From DASTHG01 sp035491895 (GTDB taxonomy: Bacteria; Gemmatimonadota; Gemmatimonadetes; Gemmatimonadales; GWC2-71-9), in assembly GCA_035491895.1 (NCBI GenBank), contig DATJJY010000094.1, positions 62,001 through 126,000 on the forward strand: a stretch of 64,000 nucleotides of DNA, read 5' to 3'. Below the pieces are notes generated by a model. That model saw only the letters and a program-made list of their open reading frames with translations. It was not told the origin of the DNA and did not search any database. Numbering within the stretch: the stretch's first letter is position 1; each line of letters opens with the position of its first letter. Below are positions 44,501 to 52,248 of the stretch, in pieces. The position numbers were made by a program, and so were the translations under genes.

Positions 44501-44619
44501 TGAAGCGCATCGCCGCGCCGATGGTGGGGGGGATGGTGACCGCCACGCTGCTCACGCTCGCCGTGATTCCGGCCATCTACTTCTTGTGGCGGAGCCGCGC
44601 ACTGCGCCCGACCCAGTGA
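41515..44619 (+). CDS. cusA: CusA-type RND heavy-metal efflux pump
   Basis: This is a 1034-residue RND transporter with 12 membrane helices and two large periplasmic domains. The heavy-metal RND signature includes TTPVDALPDLSDVQVVIQTE, GRANTATDPAPLDMYETT and TNAWTMPIKNRIDML. Met612 and Met661 correspond to two of the methionines that bind Cu(I)/Ag(I) in CusA of E. coli (Met573 and Met623 there, by alignment from memory). This points to monovalent rather than divalent (CzcA) cations. It uses the proton gradient to drive export through CusB/CusC. ATGA overlap with cusB. The short gap after it contains a 6-bp stem at 44689-44704 with no T tract. Confidence 0.93.
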   Translation: MIANLIAWSLRNRFLVSLATAALVVAGVWAIRTTPVDALPDLSDVQVVIQTEFSEQAPQIVEDQVTYPIASEMLKVPGARVVRGFSFFGTSLVYILFEDGTDLYWARSRVLEYMNGLRQRLPQGVEPTLGPDATGVGWVFEYVLESDSLDLAQLRTLQDWYIRYQLTAIPGVSEVASLGGFVKQYQVEVDPERLRAFHIPVMRVVQAIGTHNADVGARVIEMGGREYMIRGLGYLRTVTDIGNVAVGSTMGGTPIRVSDVATVQVGPAPRRGAADLNGRGEVVAGIVIMRFGSDALKTIEAIKARVAEVQRTLPAGVRLVPVYDRSDLIHRAIGNLRRTLLEESLIVAAISLLFLLHLRSALVAIATLPLGILFSFLVMRWIGVNANIMSLGGIAIAIGAMVDAAIVMIENMHKHLERGGDRPRWEVVLEATKQVAAPLFFSLLIIAVSFLPVFSLEQQEGRLFKPLAFTKTFAMVGAALLSITLVPVLMGYLVRGKIRPQDANPVNRGLMRVYRPVIAWVLRHPWQVVAGAAVVLAATALPWSRLGSEFMPPLDEGSLLFMPTTVPGVSIAQAREIMRHQDSILASFPEVATVLGKVGRANTATDPAPLDMYETTVVLKPRELWRPGMTTDRLVSAMDEAVRMPGVTNAWTMPIKNRIDMLATGVRTPVGVKVYGPNLDTLQRLGERVERILQKVPGTRNVFAERNVSGYYVDVDIDRAAAARYGLNAGDLHDAIMATAGGVTAATSVEGRERYEINVRYPRELRDDLQKLRAIVVPTMTGPQIPLGEVATVSIVQGPMAVKTDNAFPVTTVFVDIAGRDLGGYVTDAERVVARELTLPPGYRLAWSGQFEFMQRVREKLKLVVPVTLGIIFLLLFLNFRSVPHALIVMVALPFALVGGVWSIWVLGYNTSVAVWVGFIALAGVAAETGVVMLIYLDEAFHQGRATQESLTVAQLREAVHHGAVERLRPVMMTVTAIIAGLAPILWGEGTGADVMKRIAAPMVGGMVTATLLTLAVIPAIYFLWRSRALRPTQ

Positions 44620-44714
44620 CTCGGGGCCTGTGCACGGCACGTTCACGCCTGAAGAAGGGCTGCGGCAGGCGGCGCGGGATTCCACGATGAGCGCGCTTGC
44701 GCTCTGATGAGCTC

Positions 44715-45803
44715 TTACCTGCCGGGGGCCATGATCCGAAGGAGCGGCTTGCCCACGATGTTTTCGAGTGGGAGATATACTCGATGCGTACGCGGATCGA
44801 CCGCCACGGTGTGGGCGTGAAGCATGCGTGCCTCTCCGGCTGGGTGTAGCACCTTGTCTTCTACCACGAATGCACTGACGACCCCGGACTCCGATGCGAC
44901 ATACAATCGGCGCCAGGCGGCGTCCCAGGCAAGGACGTCGGGATCGTCACCCACCCGGTGCGTGGAAAGCACCTTCATGGTCCGCAGATCGACGACCAGT
45001 AGCCTCGCGTTTCCCTCACACGAGATGAACGCGAGTCGCCCCGCCTCATCGACCGTAAAGCCGTGCGGATGATCGGCACCCGCCAGGTCGTAGCGGGCGA
45101 CGATGCGCTCGGTTACCGGGTCGATGGCGACGAGTTGATTGCGAGTCTGGACCGCCACCAGCACGCAATGTGAAACGGAGTCGTAGTGCGTGTTCCCCGC
45201 TTCACCACCAAGATCGATCGTCGAGCGCTTGGTGTTCGTCCTGGCGTCGATGACGACGTCCGTGCCTCCCACCTCGTCCGAGACAAACACCTTGTGCTCT
45301 ATTGGGGCGTACCCGATGCCGTCCGGGAACCGGATGCCGCCGACCCGGGCGCTGATCGTGAGTGTGCGATCATCGATGCCTACGACTTCGTGCCGGCCCG
45401 CGGCGGACACGTAGACCATATGATGCGCCGGCACTGCCCAGACGCCGGTCGCTCGGTCCAGTCCTGGAACCTCTCCGATCACCTTTGCAGAGTCGAGGTC
45501 GAAGACCACCAGCCGTCCTGCGTTCATGTGATTGATGAACAGACGCCGCGCCACCGGGTCGATACTCTGGTAATCGAAGCGGCTCGCAGGACCGGGGAGG
45601 GGAATGTCCTGAACCAGCTGCAGTGGGCCACGAAGCGCCCCAGAAGCTGCCGCAGTCGGAGCGTTCCAGCCTCCGGGCGTCAGTGAAGTCGGCGTGGCAA
45701 CGCAGTGTTGCGCCTGACCGTCAGCAGCGAGAGGGAACGACAGGACGCTGACGCTGATCGCTAGCGTCCAGAGGATGCGCTGGCCGGCCTCGGAACCGAT
45801 CAG
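44715..45803 (-). CDS. Exported YncE-like (YVTN) beta-propeller with CTG start
   Basis: This 362-residue seven-bladed propeller of the YncE/YVTN family includes RLFINHMNAGRLVVFDL and DDPDVLAWDAAWRRLYVAS. In-frame codons upstream of the GTG at 45554 continue the homology (RFDYQSIDPVARRLFINH) and give a good signal peptide (ILWTLAISVSVLSFPLAADG), so the gene must begin further upstream. The only near-start candidate is CTG at 45803, which overlaps the threonine synthase stop as CTGA, in keeping with the ATGA/GTGA pattern used throughout. The protein is thus exported and translationally coupled to thrC. Its ligand is unknown. Confidence 0.75.
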   Translation of the reverse strand: MIGSEAGQRILWTLAISVSVLSFPLAADGQAQHCVATPTSLTPGGWNAPTAAASGALRGPLQLVQDIPLPGPASRFDYQSIDPVARRLFINHMNAGRLVVFDLDSAKVIGEVPGLDRATGVWAVPAHHMVYVSAAGRHEVVGIDDRTLTISARVGGIRFPDGIGYAPIEHKVFVSDEVGGTDVVIDARTNTKRSTIDLGGEAGNTHYDSVSHCVLVAVQTRNQLVAIDPVTERIVARYDLAGADHPHGFTVDEAGRLAFISCEGNARLLVVDLRTMKVLSTHRVGDDPDVLAWDAAWRRLYVASESGVVSAFVVEDKVLHPAGEARMLHAHTVAVDPRTHRVYLPLENIVGKPLLRIMAPGR

Positions 45804-47092
45804 GCGGGCGGCTCCGCGCTCAGAACCCGCTCCACTTCAGCGAGGCGCGGCTCGATCTCGATCGGCCGGTTGGCGCGCTGCGGCGGCGGTTCAGTCTCCT
45901 GGTGGTACTGGGTCACGACCCCCGGGTCCTTGAGGACGTGTCCCGTGAGGATCGCCACGACACGGTCGCTGGCCCGAATGATGCCCTCCTGAACCAAGCG
46001 TCGTGTTCCGCCCACGCTCGCCGCGCTCGCCGGCTCGCAGCCCGCGCCGGACGCGTCGACCACCGCTTTGGCCTCGAGAATCTCGTCGTCCGTGACCGTC
46101 GTGACCACGCCGTTGGTGTCCCGGATTGCGCGGACTGCCCGTTCGTAGGACGCCGGGTTCCCGATCCGGATCGCGCTCGCCACGGTTTCGGGCTGCACCG
46201 TGTGGCGTCGTGCGAACCCGTCGCGGAAGCTCCGGGCGAACGGCGCCGCGCCTGCCGCCTGCACGGCCGCCAGGCGCGGCAGCCGGGTGATCAGGCCACA
46301 GTCGCGAGCTTCGCCGAGCGCTTTCCCGAACGCGGCCGTGTTGCCGAGATTGCCGGCCGGCACGACGATCCAGTCGGGCGGGTCCCAATCGAGCTGCTGC
46401 AGCAGCTCGAGCACGATCGTCTTCTGACCCTCGAGTCGAAACGGGTTGATCGAGTTGAGGATGTACACCCCCAACCGTTCGCCCGCTTCCCGCGCCAACG
46501 CCAGGCAGGCGTCGAAATCGCCGCGCACCAGGAGCGTCCGGGCGCCGTAGGCCAGGATCTGCGCGAGCTTGCCGATGGCGACCAGTCCCCGGGGGACAAA
46601 GACGAGGGCCGGGAGCCCGGCGAGCGCCGCGTAGGCGCCGAGCGCGGCCGCGGTGTTCCCGGTCGAGGCGCACGCGACGGCGGTGGCATGGATGCGCCGG
46701 GCCTGGGTGACTCCCACGGTCATGCCGCGGTCCTTGAACGACCCGGTGGGATTGTGGCCTTCGTGTTTGAGCAGCAGTTCGGCCACGCCGGCATATGCCG
46801 ATACCGTCGGACGGTGGAGGAGGGGCGTGTTTCCTTCGGGATAGGTGAGGACATCGCCCGCCGTGGGGAGCACCATCTCGTGGAAGCGCCACACGCCGGA
46901 GGCGAACGGCCCGCGTCTCGCGCCGGTGCGTAAATCGAACAGCGCGCGCAGCGCGGCGCCATCCACACCGGACGCGGGAGGCGCGTGCCGGAGCTCGAGC
47001 AGGCCGCCGCACTTGCAGCGCACGCGGGCGTCCGTTTCGGCGAACGACTCGCCGCAGTCGGCGCACACCTGCCAGCTCGCTGGCGCGCTCAC
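45800..47092 (-). CDS. thrC: Threonine synthase (downstream copy)
   Basis: This is a 430-residue fold-type II PLP enzyme. An N-terminal zinc ribbon (CADCGESF then CKCGG) precedes the core; the PLP lysine lies in GSFKDRGM and the phosphate-binding glycines in ASTGNTAAALGAY. The family converts O-phosphohomoserine to threonine and phosphate. It overlaps the aspartokinase-homoserine dehydrogenase gene as ATGA, giving a continuous pathway operon. A second family member is at 50812-52068. Of the two this looks like the more typical ThrC, with EGNTPLLHRP. Confidence 0.9.
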   Translation of the reverse strand: MSAPASWQVCADCGESFAETDARVRCKCGGLLELRHAPPASGVDGAALRALFDLRTGARRGPFASGVWRFHEMVLPTAGDVLTYPEGNTPLLHRPTVSAYAGVAELLLKHEGHNPTGSFKDRGMTVGVTQARRIHATAVACASTGNTAAALGAYAALAGLPALVFVPRGLVAIGKLAQILAYGARTLLVRGDFDACLALAREAGERLGVYILNSINPFRLEGQKTIVLELLQQLDWDPPDWIVVPAGNLGNTAAFGKALGEARDCGLITRLPRLAAVQAAGAAPFARSFRDGFARRHTVQPETVASAIRIGNPASYERAVRAIRDTNGVVTTVTDDEILEAKAVVDASGAGCEPASAASVGGTRRLVQEGIIRASDRVVAILTGHVLKDPGVVTQYHQETEPPPQRANRPIEIEPRLAEVERVLSAEPPA

Positions 47093-49620
47093 GCGCCCGC
47101 GAGCTTCAGCACATCATTCAGAATACCAGCTGCCGTGACCGCCGGGCCCGCTCCAGGGCCGGTGATCACGAGTGGGTTCTTTTTGTAGCGCATGGTGGTG
47201 AAGATAAACTGGTTGTCGGTGCCGCTCAGTGAAGCCAGCGGGCTCCGCGCATCCACCACCACGAGGCCAACCTTGATGCGGCGGCGAGTGGCGATGGCGC
47301 GGTAGCGCAGCACGCGGCCACGCGCGCCGGCGGCCGCGACCCGGCGTCGCCAGGGTTCGTCCCATTCTTCGAGCCGCTCCAAAAACTCCGGCAGCGGAAG
47401 GCGCCGCGCTTCGTTGGGCACAAGGGACTCGACTGCGATGTCGTCGAGCTCGCCCCGGAAGCCGAGCAGGCGGCCGAGGATCAACGCTTTGCGCGCGACG
47501 TCCTGGCCCGAGAGATCCTCCCGGGGGTCGGGCTCCGGGTAGCCTTTCGCCATCGCCCCGCGGAGCGCAGCCGAGAATGGTTGCCCGCGTCCCAGCTCGC
47601 CGAACAGAAAACCGAGCGTCCCCGACGGACACGCCTCGACCCGGTCAACCCGGTCGCCGGACTCGATCAGCTTGTCGATCGTGTCGATGATGGGGAGCCC
47701 GGCGCCGACGGTCGCCTCGAGCCGCAGCTCGCGATCGTGAGCCTCCGCCGCGGCTCGGATGCGGTCGTATTCGCGTTGCGGTCCTGTGAGCGGGCGCTTG
47801 TTGGAGAGCACCACATGCATGCCGGCGGCGAACGCGGCCACGACGACGTCGCTCGTGTCGTCGGCCGTCACGTCCACCAGGACCGGGTTCGCGAGCGCGT
47901 GCCCCGCGATCAGGCTCACCGCCCCGGCGGCCGTCCCCCGGTGCCCACCGGGCGTCCTGGCGAGCGATACGCCCCGCGCCTTGGCCGCGGCGAGGATACC
48001 CAGGCGGCGCGATGCCAGGCCACGAGCGTCGAACACGAACCCGGAGCGGTCGATTACCCCCACGACCCGGAGCACGGATCCGTCGAGCTTCGTCTTTGCG
48101 ATCAGGGCGCCCAGGGCGCGGCCGATCTTCCCGAAGCCGAGCAGCACGACGTCCGTGCGGCGTGGGCCGCCCATGGCGCCGCCGCCGATCTTGCTGAGCT
48201 GGAAGGCGGCGTGGACCGCCCGCTGTGCCGTGGCCGCGTTGCGGCCGTCCACCACGAGCGAAAGGTTCAGCTCCGAGGATCCCTGGGCGATGGCGATGAC
48301 GTCGATGCCGGCCTCGGTGAGTGCGGTGAAAGCCCGCGCCGCGACACCCGGCGCGCCGGCCATCCCGAGCCCGACCAGCGCGAGTGTCGCCGCGCCTTTG
48401 CGCATTTCGACGCCGTCGATCTCCCGTCGGGCGATCTCCTTGTGGAACGTCGCGAGCAGGCTCGTCCGGGCCCGCGCCGCGCTCGCGTCCGGCACGCTGA
48501 AGCAGATGGAGTGCTCGGACGACGCCTGGCTGATGAGCGACACCGAAATTCCTTCGTGCTGCACCGCGGCGAACGTTCGGGCGGCGATCCCGGGCACGCC
48601 GAGCATGCCGTTCCCGGTCACGGTGATGAGCGCCTGTCCCGAAACCGCCGAGAGCGCCTTGACGGGGTAGTCGGTGAGCGTGTGGCGCCGGGAGATTTCA
48701 GTGCCCGGTGACGCGGGATCTGCAAACGGCCGGATGCGCACGGCGAGGTTACGGTTCCCGATCGGGATCAGCGCGCGGGGATGGAGGACCTTCGCGCCGT
48801 AGTAAGCGAGCTCGGCCGCTTCACGGACGTGCAGCTGCGGCACCACCCGCGCGTCGGGGACGACCTTGGGGTCCGCGGTGAGCACGCCCGGCACGTCCTT
48901 CCAGAGCGAAACCTCTCGGGCCAAGAGCGCGCGGGCGAGGATCGTGGCCGTGAGGTCCGACCCGCCGCGACCGAGCGTCGCGACATGACCGTCGGGCGTC
49001 GCGCCCAGAAAACCCGGCACCACCGGGACGATGCCCCTGGCCAGGAGTGGCGCCAGCGTTTTGCGAGCGGCTCGCTCGGTCCGCGTGAGGTTCGGCGCGG
49101 CGCCGCCGAATGTGCCGTCCGTCTTGACGACCAGGGCCGCGTCGACGTACGCCGCGGGACAGCCGGCCGCCTCCAGGGCCGCCGCGAACAGGTGGGCGCT
49201 CAGCCGCTCGCCGCGCGCCACGAGGTAATCCAAGGTGCGCGGCGTGATCTCCCTTAGGATGCCGGTCGCCGCGACCAGCTGGTCGAGCTCGCCGAACGCC
49301 TGGTCCACGAGGCCTTGCATCTCGTTCCGCCTGGCGCCCGCTGAAAACAGAGCGCGGGCGACCTGTGCGTGCCGCCGGCGCAGCCCAATCGCCGCAGCCC
49401 GGAGCGCGCCGCGCTCGCCCCGCGCCACTCTCGCGGCGATTTCGAGCAACGCGTCCGTGACGCCCGCCAGGGCCGACACCACCACGACCACCGGGCCCCG
49501 TCGCTGGGACTGCACGATCGAGACGGCCTGCGCGATCGCCGGCGCGTTGGCGAGCGACGCACCGCCGAACTTGTTGACGTGCGGAGGACCGGCGGGTCGG
49601 GGCAGATCAGCCGCCGGCAA
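47089..49620 (-). CDS. thrA: Bifunctional aspartokinase/homoserine dehydrogenase
   Basis: This is an 843-residue fusion. The aspartokinase half begins near residue 16 with NKFGGASLANA and has VVVVVSALAGVTDALL and LGRGGSDLTATILARAL. Two ACT-type regulatory domains follow (VTGNGMLGVPGIAARTFAAV; LVGLGMAGAPGVAARAF), where threonine normally inhibits. The homoserine dehydrogenase half starts near residue 480 with VVLLGFGKIGRALGALI and has the catalytic region EATVGAGLPIIDTIDKLI. It catalyses the first and third steps from aspartate to homoserine. The start overlaps the preceding carrier gene by 14 bases. Confidence 0.94.
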   Translation of the reverse strand: MPAADLPRPAGPPHVNKFGGASLANAPAIAQAVSIVQSQRRGPVVVVVSALAGVTDALLEIAARVARGERGALRAAAIGLRRRHAQVARALFSAGARRNEMQGLVDQAFGELDQLVAATGILREITPRTLDYLVARGERLSAHLFAAALEAAGCPAAYVDAALVVKTDGTFGGAAPNLTRTERAARKTLAPLLARGIVPVVPGFLGATPDGHVATLGRGGSDLTATILARALLAREVSLWKDVPGVLTADPKVVPDARVVPQLHVREAAELAYYGAKVLHPRALIPIGNRNLAVRIRPFADPASPGTEISRRHTLTDYPVKALSAVSGQALITVTGNGMLGVPGIAARTFAAVQHEGISVSLISQASSEHSICFSVPDASAARARTSLLATFHKEIARREIDGVEMRKGAATLALVGLGMAGAPGVAARAFTALTEAGIDVIAIAQGSSELNLSLVVDGRNAATAQRAVHAAFQLSKIGGGAMGGPRRTDVVLLGFGKIGRALGALIAKTKLDGSVLRVVGVIDRSGFVFDARGLASRRLGILAAAKARGVSLARTPGGHRGTAAGAVSLIAGHALANPVLVDVTADDTSDVVVAAFAAGMHVVLSNKRPLTGPQREYDRIRAAAEAHDRELRLEATVGAGLPIIDTIDKLIESGDRVDRVEACPSGTLGFLFGELGRGQPFSAALRGAMAKGYPEPDPREDLSGQDVARKALILGRLLGFRGELDDIAVESLVPNEARRLPLPEFLERLEEWDEPWRRRVAAAGARGRVLRYRAIATRRRIKVGLVVVDARSPLASLSGTDNQFIFTTMRYKKNPLVITGPGAGPAVTAAGILNDVLKLAGA

Positions 49621-49882
49621 TGGCGGGGACGACCGTGACTTCGTCGCCGTCCTGGAGTGGGGCCTGGAAGCCTCCGCGGAAGCGACTGTCCTCGTCGTTG
49701 ACGTAGAACACGACGAACTTGTACGGATTCCCCTGGTCGTCGCGGAGCCGGGGCGCGAGCTTCGGATATCGTGCGGCGACGTCGGCCACAGCCTCGCCGA
49801 GCGTGCCGCCGTGGGCCTCCATGCTGCGCTGGCCGTCAGCGAACGCAGCGAGCACGGTCGGGATGTGGATCTGTATGGGCAT
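49607..49882 (-). CDS. MoaD/ThiS-type sulfur-carrier-like protein in threonine operon
   Basis: This 91-residue ubiquitin-like protein ends ...VVPAIAGG, with the di-glycine exposed and ready for adenylation. It has the MoaD/CysO motif PLQDGDEVTVVPAIAGG and the central HGGTLGEAVADVAARYP. Family members with this exact C-terminus donate sulfur as thiocarboxylates for molybdopterin, thiamine, cysteine (CysO) or homocysteine (HcyS) synthesis. It lies between homoserine kinase and aspartokinase and overlaps thrA by 14 bases. A MoeB-rhodanese protein that could load it is encoded at 53322-54473. Sulfur transfer to an aspartate-family intermediate is inferred. Confidence 0.85.
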   Translation of the reverse strand: MPIQIHIPTVLAAFADGQRSMEAHGGTLGEAVADVAARYPKLAPRLRDDQGNPYKFVVFYVNDEDSRFRGGFQAPLQDGDEVTVVPAIAGG

Positions 49883-49891
49883 ATGCGCTCC

Positions 49892-50827
49892 TCACGAACT
49901 GGGTTCCGGCGCGGTCTCGTAGCCGCCGACGCGCCGCTTGACCACGAAACTCTCGGTCACGACCTCCCATTCCTGCCAGGCCCGGCCCATGGCGTCCGCC
50001 ACCGCGCTGGTGCAATTGAACGGGGCCAAGGCGACGACGGTCGGGCCTGATCCGCTCAGCGTCGCTCCGTGCGCTCCGGCCGCTCGCGCAGCATTCGTCA
50101 CGGCGTCGTACCCGCGTACGAGCTCGCGTCGGTAGGGCACGTGCAAAACGTCGTCGAGGGCGACGGCGAGCAATTCGGGGTCTCCCGTGGCGAGCCCGCG
50201 CACCAGCGCCGCCCCGCGCGCGGCTGCAAGGGCGGCCGTGGCGTGCGGCACGGATTCCGGGAGTGCGGCGCGGGCCCGCTTCGTCTCGAGCGTGAAGTTG
50301 GGAACGGCGAACACGAAGGCGATCGAGGGGTGAATCTCGAGGGCGGTGACGAGGAAGCCGCCTGCCGGACGGTGCAGGGCGAGCGTGGCTCCGCCGTACA
50401 CGGCGGGCGCCACGTTGTCCGGATGTCCCTCGATCCCGGCACAAAGTGCCAGGAGCGCCTCGGCCTCGAGCTCGATCCCGAGCAGCGCGCTGGCGGCCGC
50501 AGCGCCGGCCACGATGGCCGCCGCCGAGGAGCCGAGACCGCGGCCCACGGGAATGTCGGAGTCCGCCGTGAGGGTGAGGCGAGGAACCTCGCGGCGGCCG
50601 ATGCGGCAGGCGGCGGCGAAGCCACGGTAGAGCAGGTCTTCCTCCGGTGGAACGGGGAGTTCGCCCAGCATCCCACGCCGATCGATCGCGATGGCCGTCG
50701 CCGATCGGTCTTCGGCGCACCGCGCCGACACGCGGAGCCACCGCTCGACCGCCATTCCCGCACAGTCGAATCCCGACCCCAGGTTCGACGTCGACCCGGG
50801 CACGCGAACCGTCACGCCAGCGGCCAT
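49892..50827 (-). CDS. thrB: Homoserine kinase
   Basis: This 311-residue GHMP kinase has the N-terminal VRVPGSTSNLGSGFDCAGMA, the ATP-binding GRGLGSSAAAIVAGAAAA and a C-terminal GATLSGSGPTVVAL, the three GHMP motifs. It phosphorylates homoserine to O-phosphohomoserine. Two starts are possible: ATG at 50827, which overlaps the upstream gene by 16 bases, and GTG at 50815, which overlaps it as GTGA and gives the typical short MTVRVP N-terminus. I list the longer form. The neighbours are a threonine synthase upstream and the carrier gene nine bases downstream. Confidence 0.92.
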   Translation of the reverse strand: MAAGVTVRVPGSTSNLGSGFDCAGMAVERWLRVSARCAEDRSATAIAIDRRGMLGELPVPPEEDLLYRGFAAACRIGRREVPRLTLTADSDIPVGRGLGSSAAAIVAGAAAASALLGIELEAEALLALCAGIEGHPDNVAPAVYGGATLALHRPAGGFLVTALEIHPSIAFVFAVPNFTLETKRARAALPESVPHATAALAAARGAALVRGLATGDPELLAVALDDVLHVPYRRELVRGYDAVTNAARAAGAHGATLSGSGPTVVALAPFNCTSAVADAMGRAWQEWEVVTESFVVKRRVGGYETAPEPSS

Positions 50828-52068
50828 TGGTCCACCAGGGCGGCGACCTCGCGGAGCCGTGGCGCGATGACGGGCGCTTTGGGCAATTCGGACCCTACGG
50901 CCTCGATCGTTTTGAGCCCGTGGCCGGTGATACACAGCACGATCTCATCCGTCGGGCCGAGGCGTCCGACGCGCGCCAGCTCGAGCGCCGCAGCCACGGT
51001 GACTCCGCCCGCCGTCTCGGCGAACACGCCGGCGGTCTCGGCGAGCAGCCGGATGCCGGCGCGCAGCGCGTCGTCACTCACGGCTTGGGCCCAGCCGCCC
51101 GATTCCCGGATTGCCTGGGCCGCGCGCACGCCGTCCGCCGGGTTGCCGATCGCGATCGAGCGCGCGATCGTGTGCGGCACCACGGGGACAATGGCGTCGC
51201 CGCCGCGATGGACGAGCTCCACGATGGGCGCGCATCCCGCTGCTTGCGCTCCGAACACACGGGGTGGCGTCCCTTCCACCAGGCCCGCCTCGAGGAACTC
51301 GCCGAAGCCTTTGCGCAGCTTCGTCACGAGCGAGCCACCCGCCATGGGAGCCACCACCGCCGCAGGCAACCGCCAGCCGAGCTGTTCCGCGATCTCGAAC
51401 GCCAGGGTCTTCGAGCCCTCGCCGTAATAGCTGCGCAGGTTGACGTTCAGCACGCCCCAGCCGAACCGGTCGGCCACCTGGGCGCACAGCCGGTTGACGT
51501 CGTCATAGGTGCCCTGTACCCGCACGAGGCGGCAACCATATACGCTCGTCGCCACGACCTTTTCCGGCTCCGTCTGGTCGGGAATGAACACCCAGGCGGC
51601 GAGCCCGGCGTGGGCGGCGTGCGCGGCCACCGCGTTCGCGAGATTGCCGGTGGACGCACAGCCCACGGTCTCGAGTCCGAACGCCGCGGCGGCGTTGAGC
51701 CCGGCGGCCACGACGCGATCCTTGAACGAGAGCGACGGCTGGCAGACGGAATCGTTTTTCACCCAGGCGCGCGCGACGCCGAGCCGCCGCGCGAGGGCGG
51801 CGGACTCGATCAGCGGCGTGAACCCCGTGTTCTGAGAGTGCGCCGTGTCGCCCTCGAACGGCAGCCACTCGCGATAGCGCCATAACGTGGGGGCGCGGGC
51901 GGCGATGGCGGATCGGTCCGGCAGGTGGCGCGCCGGATCGTACACCGGCTCGAGCGGACCGAGGCATTGGTCGCAGATGGCGACCGGTGCGGCGTCGTGC
52001 GTGGCGCCGCAGTTATGGCAGCGCAGCGGCAAGGCGCGAGCGGTGGGTGGTGCGAGCGTCCCTGGCAT
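50812..52068 (-). CDS. Threonine-synthase-family PLP enzyme (upstream copy)
   Basis: This is a 418-residue fold-type II PLP enzyme with an N-terminal zinc ribbon (CHNCGAT, CDQCLG), NTGFTPLIES, the Schiff-base region LSFKDRVVAAGLN and GCASTGNLANAVAAHAA. It belongs to the threonine synthase family but is only distantly related to the copy at 45800-47092. Two copies in a single operon suggest either a backup or another beta/gamma-replacement reaction on O-phosphohomoserine or O-phosphoserine, such as sulfur incorporation with the nearby carrier protein. A leader of about 120 bases with a hairpin lies upstream. Confidence 0.85.
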   Translation of the reverse strand: MPGTLAPPTARALPLRCHNCGATHDAAPVAICDQCLGPLEPVYDPARHLPDRSAIAARAPTLWRYREWLPFEGDTAHSQNTGFTPLIESAALARRLGVARAWVKNDSVCQPSLSFKDRVVAAGLNAAAAFGLETVGCASTGNLANAVAAHAAHAGLAAWVFIPDQTEPEKVVATSVYGCRLVRVQGTYDDVNRLCAQVADRFGWGVLNVNLRSYYGEGSKTLAFEIAEQLGWRLPAAVVAPMAGGSLVTKLRKGFGEFLEAGLVEGTPPRVFGAQAAGCAPIVELVHRGGDAIVPVVPHTIARSIAIGNPADGVRAAQAIRESGGWAQAVSDDALRAGIRLLAETAGVFAETAGGVTVAAALELARVGRLGPTDEIVLCITGHGLKTIEAVGSELPKAPVIAPRLREVAALVDQWPLA

Positions 52069-52095
52069 ACGTCCGAGGAACTCCTAAAGCAGAAA

Positions 52096-52173
52096 CGCCC
52101 GCAAAGACGAGCCGCGGGCGGTCGCTTTTTAGCAATTGTTTAACGTGGCTGCAATACGCGGCAAATCGCCACG
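52096..52173 (-). promoter_or_regulatory. Structured leader upstream of the threonine operon
   Basis: On the minus strand a -35-like TTGACG (52217-52222) with a weak -10 starts a leader of about 120 bases. It has a CGTGGC/GCCACG stem (52168-52173 with 52144-52149) and then a 7-bp CGCCCGC/GCGGGCG stem (52114-52120 with 52096-52102) followed by TTTCTGCTTT. A mini-ORF from GTG at 52172 to a stop at 52140 encodes VAICRVLQPR across the first stem. An attenuator is possible, but no run of threonine or isoleucine codons supports it. The second stem also has GCTTTTTAG on the plus strand. Confidence 0.4.
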
Positions 52174-52248
52174 AAGCTTCAGTTGTCGTCCGATACTTAC
52201 CCGCGCCCGAGCGCCGCGTCAAGATCAGGAAGGCGATACTTTCCTTCC

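Noticed and set aside
44689..44704. GAGCGC/GCGCTC hairpin after cusA
   Set aside because: Six-base stem with no T tract on either strand; too weak to call a terminator.
52096..52130. Plus-strand terminator-like hairpin (GCTTTTTAG) before asd
   Set aside because: No plus-strand transcription unit is expected to enter it; asd probably starts downstream. I kept it only as part of the minus-strand leader.
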